Assembly (NCBI GenBank): GCA_039930045.1
Contig: JBDSQB010000023.1
Span: 1-64,000 of the forward strand
Origin: Chthoniobacterales bacterium
Lineage (GTDB): Bacteria; Verrucomicrobiota; Verrucomicrobiia; Chthoniobacterales; DASVRZ01
Direction of reading: 5' to 3'
DNA: 64,000 bases
This document shows, piece after piece, positions 52,425 to 60,416 of this stretch. The notes under the pieces are model-generated. The model had not been told where the DNA came from and ran no database searches. It was given only the letters and a program-made list of their open reading frames with translations. Within the stretch, counting starts at the first letter, position 1, and each line of letters begins with the position of its first letter. The position numbers and the translations under genes are program-made.

Positions 52425-53135
52425 TCAGGCCCGTTTGCGCCGGTAAAGGACGCCGCCACCGCAGAGAGCCAGGGCCGCCAGGCCGATGGTCGAGGGCTCG
52501 GGCACAGCGGTGTAGGCAAAGTTGTCGGTTTCAAAAGCCGCATTCGGCGAAGAGAAGACTGCCGAGGTGATCACGTCGCTGCCGGTGGTATTGAAATTGG
52601 CGTAACCCGTGGCGCTGCCCGTCGTGAGCCCAGGGGTGTTCGTGCCGGGAACAAAGGTGCCGAGCGACGTGGAGCCATTGAAAAGTTGCACCGAGTTATA
52701 CGTGTCGGGAGTCGTCCAGGAGAACCCGAAATAACTCACCGCCGTGCCGAAGGTGACCGTCACCGGACCAGGACGACCGGTGCCTCCGACCGCCACGTAA
52801 ACGCTCGTGTCCCCACCCGGCGTGGTATATTGGCCGCCTACGGAACCCTGCACAAAAGTGCCCGCCGTGCTGCCCGATCCGGCTGTGACTCCCGTCATCG
52901 TGATGTTGCTGGAAACGTAGGTCGTTCCCTGCGAGAGGATGACGACGTCGTTGAAATCCACGGTCGTTGCACCGGCGACACTCGTCTGCTGGCCCTGATT
53001 CGTCACGGCGGTTCCGGCATTCGAGAAAACGACTCCGGCGGAAACACAGGCGAGCGGAAGGCCGAGAAGCTGGATCAGGAGGGAAGAGGTTTTCAAGGTG
53101 CGGAGGTTATGCCGATGAACGGTGGCGGGTGTCAA
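52425..53135 (-). CDS. PEP-CTERM sorted exported protein
   Basis: About 236 residues. The C-terminus is a classic PEP-CTERM signal: VPEPSTIGLAALALCGGGVLYRRKRA (Pro-Glu-Pro, membrane helix, Arg-rich tail). The N-terminal signal peptide begins at about residue 14 (LKTSSLLIQLLGLPLACVSAG), so the true start may be the TTG at 53096. The mature part is Gly/Ser/Thr-rich beta sequence. An exosortase elsewhere in the genome would process it. It follows lysS by 9 bp and lies next to polysaccharide acetylation genes. Confidence 0.87.
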   Translation of the reverse strand: MTPATVHRHNLRTLKTSSLLIQLLGLPLACVSAGVVFSNAGTAVTNQGQQTSVAGATTVDFNDVVILSQGTTYVSSNITMTGVTAGSGSTAGTFVQGSVGGQYTTPGGDTSVYVAVGGTGRPGPVTVTFGTAVSYFGFSWTTPDTYNSVQLFNGSTSLGTFVPGTNTPGLTTGSATGYANFNTTGSDVITSAVFSSPNAAFETDNFAYTAVPEPSTIGLAALALCGGGVLYRRKRA

Positions 53136-53144
53136 AGGATTTCT

Positions 53145-54614
53145 TCAGGACGCCCGCGGCTTCAGATGTGGGAAAAGGATGACATCGCGGATCGATTCGG
53201 CGCCCGTCAGCATCATCGCCAGGCGGTCGATGCCGAGTCCGATGCCACCGGCGGGCGGCATGCCGTGTTCCAGCGCGAGGAGAAATTCCTCGTCGATGCT
53301 CTGGATTTCCTCGCCGGCCTGCTCCTCCAGCCGCGCGCGTTGGGCGATGGGGTCATTCAATTCACTGTAACCGGGGGCGATTTCCTGGCCATTGATGATC
53401 AACTCAAAAACGTCCACGACGCTGCCGTCGGCGGCGTTTTGCTTGGCCAGCGGCACGAGCTGGCTCGGCACGTGCGTGACGAAAAGCGGGTTGAGCGATT
53501 TCTCCTCGATGAGCTTCTCGAAGAACTGCTGGGTCATCTCAAAATCTTCCATCGCGGGACTGACCTCGAAGCCGAGTTCGTGGGCGCGGGCGCGTTTCGC
53601 CTCGGCGCTGAGCGCGCTCCAACCCGGATCGCGCGCCTCGATGAGTTCGTGATAGCGGGCGCGTTTCCACGGGCGCGTGAGGTCGATGGTCTTGGTGATT
53701 TCGCCCTCGGAGTTTTTGTGTTCTAGAACCAGCGTGCCGCAAACCGTCTCCGCCAGGTGGCAGATGAGCGACTCCATGAGTTCGGCCATCAGCTCGAAAT
53801 CGGCATAGGCCCAATACGCCTCCAGCATGGTGAATTCCGGGTTGTGCCGACGCGAAACGCCCTCGTTGCGGAAATTGCGATTCAACTCAAACACCTTATC
53901 GAAGCCGCCCACGAGTAGCCGCTTCAGATACAACTCCGGGGCGATTCGCAAAAACAAATCCACTCCCATCGCATTGTGATGCGTCTTAAATGGCTGTGCC
54001 GCCGCGCCGCCCGCGATGGTCTGCATCATGGGCGTTTCGACTTCGAGGAAGCCGCGATCCTGGAGGAAACGGCGGATGCCCGAGACGATCTGGATGCGTT
54101 TCAAAAAGACCTCGCGCGACTCCGCGTTGGCGATCAAATCGAGGTAGCGCTGACGATATTTCGTCTCGACATCGGTCACGCCGTGCCATTTCTCGGGCAG
54201 CGGACGAAGCGACTTCGCGAGCACGGTGAAGGCTTTGACATGGATGCTTTTCTCGCCGGTGCGCGTGACGAAGCAAAAGCCCTCGACGCCGATGAAATCG
54301 CCCATGTCGAGCAACTTGAAAATCTCCGTGAGCTCGGGTCCGAGTTCCTTCGTGCTGACGTAAAGCTGGATGCGTTCGCCGCTCGACGACAGATCGAGAA
54401 AGTGGCTTTTCCCCATGTCGCGATGCGCCGTGAGCCGTCCCGCGAGCCGCACTTCGAGCCCTGGCTGCTCAGGAGTCTGCGCGACAAATTTTTCCCGCGC
54501 CTCGGCAATCGTGTGAGTCGTATCAAACCGCGCCCCGAAGGGATCGACACCGAGTTCGCGGAGTTTGGCCAGCTTCTCGCGGCGGATGGTGAGGAGTTCG
54601 CTGAGTTCTTCCAT
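53145..54614 (-). CDS. lysS: Lysyl-tRNA synthetase, class II
   Basis: 489 residues. OB-fold anticodon domain (VRLAGRLTAHRDMGKSHFLDL), class II motif 2 (FRNEGVSRRHNPEFTMLEAYWAY) and motif 3 (GMPPAGGIGLGIDRLAMML), plus TKYRQRYLDLI (motif 1 region). It charges tRNA-Lys. The start ATG 54614 has an 8-bp triple repeat just upstream where a ribosome-binding site would be. Followed by the PEP-CTERM gene. Confidence 0.95.
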   Translation of the reverse strand: MEELSELLTIRREKLAKLRELGVDPFGARFDTTHTIAEAREKFVAQTPEQPGLEVRLAGRLTAHRDMGKSHFLDLSSSGERIQLYVSTKELGPELTEIFKLLDMGDFIGVEGFCFVTRTGEKSIHVKAFTVLAKSLRPLPEKWHGVTDVETKYRQRYLDLIANAESREVFLKRIQIVSGIRRFLQDRGFLEVETPMMQTIAGGAAAQPFKTHHNAMGVDLFLRIAPELYLKRLLVGGFDKVFELNRNFRNEGVSRRHNPEFTMLEAYWAYADFELMAELMESLICHLAETVCGTLVLEHKNSEGEITKTIDLTRPWKRARYHELIEARDPGWSALSAEAKRARAHELGFEVSPAMEDFEMTQQFFEKLIEEKSLNPLFVTHVPSQLVPLAKQNAADGSVVDVFELIINGQEIAPGYSELNDPIAQRARLEEQAGEEIQSIDEEFLLALEHGMPPAGGIGLGIDRLAMMLTGAESIRDVILFPHLKPRAS

Positions 54615-54622
54615 AGAGGGGA

Positions 54623-54646
54623 ATCAGGAAATCAGGAAATCAGGAA
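54623..54646. repeat. Three 8-bp direct repeats at the lysS ribosome-binding region
   Basis: ATCAGGAA is repeated three times in tandem (TTCCTGAT on the coding strand), 9 to 32 bp ahead of the lysS ATG. A change in copy number would alter the leader length. Also lies 36 bp from the stop of the Tgt fusion gene. Confidence 0.7.
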
Positions 54647-54682
54647 AGGGAAAGCCGGGAATGAAAAAAGCTGGGTGATGAG

Positions 54683-56689
54683 TTAAGTGTCGGCGTGGAA
54701 CTGCGGGTGCTGGAGGATGAGTTCGCGGAGGGTGGACACGGTCTCGGGCGGCGTGTCGGTGGGGAATGGGGTGTCGGAGCGTTGCCATTTTTCCAGCCAG
54801 TCGAGTCCCAATGGAATGAAGTCGGCTGCTGCGGAGGGGGTGAAGGCGACGGTGGTTTCCAGGCGAGTTCCAGTCGATTGGCCGGCGGCGATGTGGAAGC
54901 CGGCGGCGAGCAGGGCGGCCCGGGCGGCGGTGGAATAGCTGTAGGTGAAGAGGGCGCACGGATGCTGTCCGCAGACGGCGAAGAGGCGACGGAAGGCGTC
55001 GATGCTCCAGGCTCCGGGGTTGGTTTTTCCGGAGAAGAGGTCGTAATAGATGAGGTCGGGAGGCGGACCGGAGAGGTTTTCGAGGAAGTCACCCGTGATG
55101 AGTGTCCAAGTGAGGCCGGGGTGGGTGCGCGATTGCCATTTCCCCTTTTCGAGGAGGGCGATGGGGCCGCCGTGGCGCAGATAATGAAAGAGGTCGCGGT
55201 GGCTGAGGGCGAGTCGCAGGGCGTCGAGGTCGTTTTCAAAGCTGACGATGTGCAACGGGCGCACGGGGTGAAGCTGGCTTTCGTAGCATTCGATGGCGGC
55301 CATGGCGTTGGCGCCGGCTCCGAGCCCGATGTCCCAGAGAGTCAGGGGCGTTTCTGAGTGGAGTTGCAGTTGATTGGCGAGGCCGGATTGGCGAACGTAG
55401 AGTTCCCGCGCCTCCTCGATCGGCGGCAGGCGGCCATGCATGATTTCTCCGGACTCGCTGTGGCGGATGCTGGCTCCGCTTTGTTCATCGAGATGGACCT
55501 CAAACGCGCCAAGCTGGAGGACGGGCCGCTTCGGTTTCCGACGAACGGGAGCGACGGGATTGTCGAGGTCGGTGACGTGCAGAAAGGCGCGTTTCTCTTG
55601 ATAGAGCGTGAAGAAGCGGTCCTCGAGAATGCTCTGCCGGATGTCGCGCATGAGCTGATGGTAGAAATGGAAATTATGCTGCCCGATGAGTTGCCAGCCG
55701 AGGACTTCGCCCGTTTTCGTGAGGTGATGCAGGTAGGCGCGGGAGAAGCGCGCGCAGGTGGGGCACGGGCAATCGGGGTCGAGGGCTTCCTGGGAAAATT
55801 TGTAAACGCCGCGCCGCAGTTGCAGGAAGCCGCGCGAGGTAAAGGCCCCGCCGCGCTGGGCGACTTGGGTGGGAATAATGCAATCAAACATGTCCACGCC
55901 GCGATGGACGGCTTCCAAAATATCGAGCGGGGTGCCGACGCCCATCAGGTAGCGTGGACGGTCGGCAGGGAGGAGTCCGGCGGTGAATTCGCACATGTCC
56001 TCGCGCTCGCCGCGCGTTTCCCCGACGGCCAGGCCGCCAATGGCGAATCCATCGAAGGGGAGTTCGCAAAGACCGGCGGCGCTTTCTTTTCTCAAGTGCG
56101 GAAAGAGCGCGCCCTGGATGATGCCAAACATGGATTGCGGGGAGTCGCCGCGGGCGGCCAGGCTGCGCTCGGCCCAGCGTTGGGTGATGCCGAGGGCGGC
56201 GCGCGCGGCGGCCTCATCGGCGGTGGAAGGGATGCATTGGTCGAGGGCCATCATGATGTCGCTGCCGATGGCGACCTGCGTTTCAATGCTCCGTTCGGGG
56301 CTGAGGAGGATGGTGCGTCCGTCGAGATACGACTTAAACTCCGCCCCGTCCTCGCTCATGGAGCGGGAGTGCGGCAGGGAGAAAATCTGGAAGCCGCCGC
56401 TGTCGGTGAGGACGGATTTTTTCCAATTCATGAACCCGTGAATGCCGCCCGAGCGCCGGAAAACCTCGGCTCCAGGTCGCAGCAGAAGGTGGTAGGTGTT
56501 GGCCAGAAGAATCTTCGAGCCGGAGTCTTCCAGCGTCTGCGGGAGCTGGGCTTTCACCGTGGCCTGCGTGCCGACGGGCATGAAAAGCGGCGTGAGGACT
56601 TCGTTGTGGAGGGTCTGAAACCGGGCCGCGCGCGCTGCCGAGCCGGTGGCTTGGGCCTGGAGTTGGAAGTGGAGGCGCGATTCGGTCAT
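54683..56689 (-). CDS. tgt: tRNA-guanine transglycosylase fused to an MnmC-like methyltransferase domain
   Basis: 668 residues from ATG 56689. Residues 1-380 are Tgt: MPVGTQATVKAQ, LLANTYHLLLRPG, VLTDSGGFQIFSL, GGLAVGE, the nucleophile region GVDMFDCIIPT at about 265, and a zinc site CPCPTC...H near 306. The segment usually TRxARNG reads TQVAQRGGAFT. Residues 420-650 are a Rossmann methyltransferase of the MnmC/DUF752 type: IGLGAGANAMAAIE near 453 and LIYYDLFSGKTNPGAW near 547, ending RLETTVAFTP. It may both insert queuosine base and methylate tRNA. An in-frame extension to 56851 is not conserved. Confidence 0.88.
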   Translation of the reverse strand: MTESRLHFQLQAQATGSAARAARFQTLHNEVLTPLFMPVGTQATVKAQLPQTLEDSGSKILLANTYHLLLRPGAEVFRRSGGIHGFMNWKKSVLTDSGGFQIFSLPHSRSMSEDGAEFKSYLDGRTILLSPERSIETQVAIGSDIMMALDQCIPSTADEAAARAALGITQRWAERSLAARGDSPQSMFGIIQGALFPHLRKESAAGLCELPFDGFAIGGLAVGETRGEREDMCEFTAGLLPADRPRYLMGVGTPLDILEAVHRGVDMFDCIIPTQVAQRGGAFTSRGFLQLRRGVYKFSQEALDPDCPCPTCARFSRAYLHHLTKTGEVLGWQLIGQHNFHFYHQLMRDIRQSILEDRFFTLYQEKRAFLHVTDLDNPVAPVRRKPKRPVLQLGAFEVHLDEQSGASIRHSESGEIMHGRLPPIEEARELYVRQSGLANQLQLHSETPLTLWDIGLGAGANAMAAIECYESQLHPVRPLHIVSFENDLDALRLALSHRDLFHYLRHGGPIALLEKGKWQSRTHPGLTWTLITGDFLENLSGPPPDLIYYDLFSGKTNPGAWSIDAFRRLFAVCGQHPCALFTYSYSTAARAALLAAGFHIAAGQSTGTRLETTVAFTPSAAADFIPLGLDWLEKWQRSDTPFPTDTPPETVSTLRELILQHPQFHADT

Positions 56690-56782
56690 GGGAAAGGCGG
56701 GGACTGTAAAACGAGCCGGGTGCCAGTGCGATGGGGAAGTTTGGTTGCCTTTCGCCGCCGGGTCACCCACGCTGCCGCGGAC

Positions 56783-57526
56783 ATGATTCCCACGAACCAA
56801 CTCGGCGAGACGCGCACCCCGGACGGCAGCCGTTTCAGCCTGCACGAACACGACGGCGAGTTCTTTCTGAAGCTCAACGGACGCCAGCTTATGAGCACGA
56901 CTTCGACGGTTTCGGAGCTGCTCCTGGCCGATCTCGCCTGCCCGCTGCTCGGCGCGAAGACCAACGCCCGCGTCCTCATCGGCGGGCTCGGGCTGGGCTA
57001 CAGCCTCAAGCGCGTGCTGGAATTAGTCGGGCCCGGCGCCACCGTGCATGTGGCCGAGTTGCTGCCCGATGTGGTGCAGTGGAACCGTGAATTTCTTCAA
57101 AAAATCAATGGCCCACTGCTCGACGACCCGCGCGTGAGCGTGATCGTGGCGGATGTTTTCCAAGTGATCAGCGATGCGGGCAGCGAGCGTTACGATGCGA
57201 TCCTACTCGATGTGGACAACGGGCCGACGTCGTTTGTGCAGGCGCAGAACTCCCGACTCTACGACCGCAGCGGTTTCGGTCTGATCCGTCGCGCGCTAAA
57301 CGCCGACGGCTGTGTGACATTCTGGTCCGCCGCGCCGGAACCCGGCTTCGTTGGCCGGTTGCAGAGGGCAAGATTTTTGGTGAATTCCGTCCCGTGCAAA
57401 GCCCACGAGCGCGCGAAACGCCTGGAGCATGTCATCTACGTGGCGAAGCGGGACGAGCGTCCACCGGCGGCCAAACCCGTCGTCCACGTGCAGCCCTCGC
57501 GCTTCAAAAAGCCGCACCGAAAATAG
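56783..57526 (+). CDS. Spermidine-synthase-like methyltransferase-fold protein
   Basis: 247 residues from ATG 56783. It has the spermidine synthase core: VLIGGLGLGYSLKRVLELV (nucleotide loop), VHVAELLPDVVQWNREFL, DDPRVSVIVADVFQVI and YDAILLDVDNGPT, where the catalytic Asp region is present. It lacks the full N-terminal tetramerisation domain, so polyamine synthesis is not certain. Divergent from the Tgt fusion gene, 93 bp between starts. The long upstream in-frame extension (to 55358) runs antisense through tgt and is not real. Confidence 0.8.
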   Translation: MIPTNQLGETRTPDGSRFSLHEHDGEFFLKLNGRQLMSTTSTVSELLLADLACPLLGAKTNARVLIGGLGLGYSLKRVLELVGPGATVHVAELLPDVVQWNREFLQKINGPLLDDPRVSVIVADVFQVISDAGSERYDAILLDVDNGPTSFVQAQNSRLYDRSGFGLIRRALNADGCVTFWSAAPEPGFVGRLQRARFLVNSVPCKAHERAKRLEHVIYVAKRDERPPAAKPVVHVQPSRFKKPHRK

Positions 57527-57539
57527 CGCCGGGTGTAAT

Positions 57540-58436
57540 TTATTCCTGGTGACGTCCGGGAAAGGTCAGCTCTGCGATGCCGCTCTTGTCGAGATCGCCG
57601 AGGCCGAGGGAAATCATCCGGTCGAATTGGGCCTTGGCCGCGGCAGCGAGGGGAAGCTGGAGACCTTGTTCGACGCCGAGCGCCAGGGCGATGCCGCTGT
57701 CTTTGGCGGCGTGCGCGGCTGAGAAGAAACAGGCGTGATCGCGGTTCACCATGTCCTCGCCATCAGTGGCGACGACGCGGGAGTTGGCTCCGGTTTGGGA
57801 GAAAATCTCCAGGAGCATCCGGGGATCAAGCCCAAGGGCGGCACCGAGTCCGAGCCCTTCGGCGAGCCCTGCGGTGTTGATGTTCATGACCATGTTGACG
57901 AGCGCCTTCACCTGACCCGCGCTGCCCGCCGGGCCGATGTAACGCAGGAGCTGGCCGCCGTCGCTGAGTTCGGCGAGGAGGGGTTGAAGCCGGTCGAAAG
58001 TGGTTTTTTCTCCGCCGCACATGAGGTAAAGCGTCCCGGCCCGAGCTTGGGGAATGCTGGAGGCCATGCAAGCTTCGAGGGACGCGGCACCGGCCAGAGC
58101 GACAGCAGATTCGACTTCAATATGGATCTGCGGGCTGACGGTGGCGCAGTTGACGAACGTCTTACCAGCCGCGTCGATGAGCAGACTGTCCCCGCTGGCG
58201 GCAAAGATCGCCCGCTGCGCTGCGTCATCGGTGACGACCGTAAAAATAACGTCCGCCGCCGCAGTGACATCGGCCAGCGCGCTGCAAACTTTTGCGCCCA
58301 ACTCGTCAGCGACTCCCTGCGCCGAGGCTGCATGACGGTCGTAGATTGCCGTGACAGGGTAACCCTGTTCGTGGAGCCGCCGGACCATGTTCGCGCCCAT
58401 CCGACCAACGCCGACAAACGCAATTCTGGGTTTCAT
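57540..58436 (-). CDS. NAD(P)-dependent beta-hydroxyacid dehydrogenase
   Basis: 298 residues. Dinucleotide fold IAFVGVGRMGANMVRRLHEQGYPV, then LIDAAGKTFVNCATVSP, LEACMASSIPQARAGTLYLMCGG, and the catalytic lysine region AGQVKALVNMVMNINTAGLAEGL. It belongs to the 3-hydroxyisobutyrate / tartronate-semialdehyde reductase group (usual length about 295). The substrate cannot be told from sequence. It lies 40 bp from tRNA-Ser on the same strand. Confidence 0.88.
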   Translation of the reverse strand: MKPRIAFVGVGRMGANMVRRLHEQGYPVTAIYDRHAASAQGVADELGAKVCSALADVTAAADVIFTVVTDDAAQRAIFAASGDSLLIDAAGKTFVNCATVSPQIHIEVESAVALAGAASLEACMASSIPQARAGTLYLMCGGEKTTFDRLQPLLAELSDGGQLLRYIGPAGSAGQVKALVNMVMNINTAGLAEGLGLGAALGLDPRMLLEIFSQTGANSRVVATDGEDMVNRDHACFFSAAHAAKDSGIALALGVEQGLQLPLAAAAKAQFDRMISLGLGDLDKSGIAELTFPGRHQE

Positions 58437-58476
58437 AAAAGTCGCGGGCAGCGAAAGCGTTGCAGCTAGAAAAAAG

Positions 58477-58568
58477 TGGCGGAAGGGGTGGGATTTGAAC
58501 CCACGATGCCTTTAACAGCATGCTCGATTTCGAGTCGAGTACATTCAACCAAGCTCTGCCACCCTTCC
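58477..58568 (-). tRNA. tRNA-Ser (anticodon CGA)
   Basis: 92 nt including encoded CCA. Acceptor arms GGAAGGG and CCCTTCC pair perfectly; the anticodon stem CTCGA/TCGAG encloses loop CTCGAAA with CGA as anticodon, reading UCG. A long variable arm follows (class II tRNA) and the T-loop GGTTCAAATCC is present. The G73 discriminator is normal for serine. Confidence 0.95.
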
Positions 58569-58654
58569 GTTATTGGCGGAATGTGCGTGTTTCGCCGGTG
58601 CTTTGCAAGCGAGAAAGCTTGTTATTCAGCCCTCGTGGATTTGTAATTTCCGCC

Positions 58655-59143
58655 ATGTTCCCCCAAATCCCCCCGGATGTGGCTGCCGCAAAAAAGACCT
58701 TCCCCTGGTGCATCGCGCTGGGGCTTGTTCTGGGCTGGCCTGCTCTTCTGATTGCTGCCGACCCCACCCCCGAGGCGATGCCCTCCGCCACGGTTAGCAG
58801 TGCCACTGGAGCAGACAAACTGCCCGCATGGATTCCGATTTATCCCGGCTGGACACTTACCTCGGACGGTGGTTTCCATGTGAAATCGGGTGAAGACGCC
58901 ACCGGTTCCATCGCCGGGACGACGAAGGATGCCGTCACGAAAGTGAGCGGTTATTACAAGGACACGCTGGAGAAAGCGGGGTTCAAATGCACGGAGACCA
59001 ACACCCGCGTCGGAGCCGTCGAGATGAGTTCGGTCTCAGCCAAAAACGAAAGTCTCGGACAGGAAATCACCGTGAGCATTCAGAAAGATCAAGCCCGCCC
59101 CGATGCGCAGGTGACGCTGGTTTACCAAAGCAAAAAGCCCTGA
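58655..59143 (+). CDS. Exported hypothetical protein
   Basis: 162 residues from ATG 58655. A membrane or signal helix (WCIALGLVLGWPALLIAA) precedes a mature domain: PAWIPIYPGWTLTSDGGFHVKSGEDATGSIAGTTKDAVTKVSGYYKDTLEKAGFKCTETN. The 'IPIYPG...' and 'V..YY...L...GF' pattern is shared by many small periplasmic proteins of unknown role. A longer in-frame start at 58520 would run through the tRNA and is rejected. Confidence 0.75.
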   Translation: MFPQIPPDVAAAKKTFPWCIALGLVLGWPALLIAADPTPEAMPSATVSSATGADKLPAWIPIYPGWTLTSDGGFHVKSGEDATGSIAGTTKDAVTKVSGYYKDTLEKAGFKCTETNTRVGAVEMSSVSAKNESLGQEITVSIQKDQARPDAQVTLVYQSKKP

Positions 59144-59305
59144 ACTGGACATTCGGAGTTGCATTCAACTGTCCCGCGTCCAGAAGCCAATGCGGCTCGC
59201 TGAAAACGATGAAATGGCCGCATTATTCAGTTCCGGCTTCAAAAGTTGCAAAAAAAGGGCATTTGCCCCCTAGCCAAACCACCGGAAGCGCAATACAGTT
59301 CAAAC

Positions 59306-60328
59306 GTGCAAAGACCTAGAATGCAGGACATCGCCACCCAAGCAGGGGTGGGAAAAGCCACGGTTTCTCTCGCTTTAAGAGACGATCCCAGAATCCGCCC
59401 CGAGACGCGCCGCAAGATCAAGGAAGTGGCAGATCGCCTTGGCTACCGAAGCAATCCGACCGTCGCTAATCTCATGGCGCAGCTTCGGGCCAGCCGCGAA
59501 CCCAAGTTCCAGGCGACTCTGGCTTTTCTCAACGCCTCGCCTCGCGACGCCGAACTCAAGTCCGAGTCCACTTTCCAAAACTGGCTGCGCGGTGCCAAGG
59601 AGCGCGCCCACGTTCTCGGCTATGAAATCGACTACTTCTGGCTACACGAGCCGGAAATTACCTCGGTCCGGCGTCTGAAAATCCTCCAGTCCCGCAACAT
59701 TCGCGGAATGATCCTCGCCGCTCCTTTCGACGAATCCTCCATCAATCTCGACGATCACATTCTTTTTCCCGGCTTCGCCAGCGTCGCGCTCGGCCGCAAA
59801 CTCGTCGAGCCCTCCCCTCACTACGCCTGCAACGACCAATACGACACCGCCATCACCGCCATGTCGCACATCTATAAGAAAGGCTACTCGCGTCCGGGCC
59901 TCGTTATTTCCGAGCAGTTGGATCGTGCTGTGGAATATCGTTTCTCCGCCGGCTACACCTCCGCGCAGAAAATTCCCGACGCGAAGACCGTTCTCCCCGT
60001 GCTCTATTTTGGCGACGAGGCCGCCTTCGGAAACTGGTTCCGCAAAACGCAGCCTGACTCGATTCTCACCGACAAAGTCATCCTGCGCGAATGGATCAAA
60101 AAACTTCCTGGCGGCGAAAAAGTCGGCTTCGTCCACATGGATTGGGACCCGACGCTCACCGACTGGGCGGGCACCAACCAGAACAACGACAAAGTCGGCG
60201 CTGCCGCGGTGGACATCCTCATCGGGCAAATCCATCGCAACGAATCCGGCCTGCCTCCGTTCCCACGGTCGATCATGATTGGCAGCACGTGGGTCGATGG
60301 AGACAGCCTCCCGCAGAAAAACGCCTAA
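59306..60328 (+). CDS. LacI-family transcriptional regulator
   Basis: 340 residues from GTG 59306 (MQRPRMQDIATQAGVGKATVSLALRDDPRIRPETRRKIKEVADRLGYRSN); ATG 59321 is the alternative and would cut close to the first helix. The N-terminal HTH and hinge are typical. The effector domain is a periplasmic-binding-protein fold but divergent (LKILQSRNIRGMILAAPFD, AVEYRFSAGYTSAQ), as in Verrucomicrobia-type LacI expansions. No sugar gene is adjacent, so the target is unknown. A terminator follows. Confidence 0.88.
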   Translation: MQRPRMQDIATQAGVGKATVSLALRDDPRIRPETRRKIKEVADRLGYRSNPTVANLMAQLRASREPKFQATLAFLNASPRDAELKSESTFQNWLRGAKERAHVLGYEIDYFWLHEPEITSVRRLKILQSRNIRGMILAAPFDESSINLDDHILFPGFASVALGRKLVEPSPHYACNDQYDTAITAMSHIYKKGYSRPGLVISEQLDRAVEYRFSAGYTSAQKIPDAKTVLPVLYFGDEAAFGNWFRKTQPDSILTDKVILREWIKKLPGGEKVGFVHMDWDPTLTDWAGTNQNNDKVGAAAVDILIGQIHRNESGLPPFPRSIMIGSTWVDGDSLPQKNA

Positions 60329-60350
60329 CTCCGCATCTTCCCAATCGAAC

Positions 60351-60390
60351 ACCGCGATCCGCTCTCAGAGTTGATTCGCGGTTTTCTTTT
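60351..60390 (+). terminator. Rho-independent terminator after the LacI gene
   Basis: ACCGCGA (60351-60357) and TCGCGGT (60376-60382) form a perfect 7-bp stem, followed by TTTCTTTT. It ends 27 bp before the pafA-like start codon. Confidence 0.75.
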
Positions 60391-60416
60391 GCCCCGGCGC
60401 GGGTAATTTCCCGGCC

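Noticed and set aside
55358-56782. Long plus-strand open frame running into the spermidine-synthase-like gene
   Set aside because: It is antisense to the Tgt domain, whose minus-strand protein shows all family motifs; the plus-strand product has no family signature before residue 476.
58520-58654. Longer N-terminus for the exported protein at 58655
   Set aside because: It would read through tRNA-Ser and adds no conserved sequence, while the ATG at 58655 gives a normal membrane signal.
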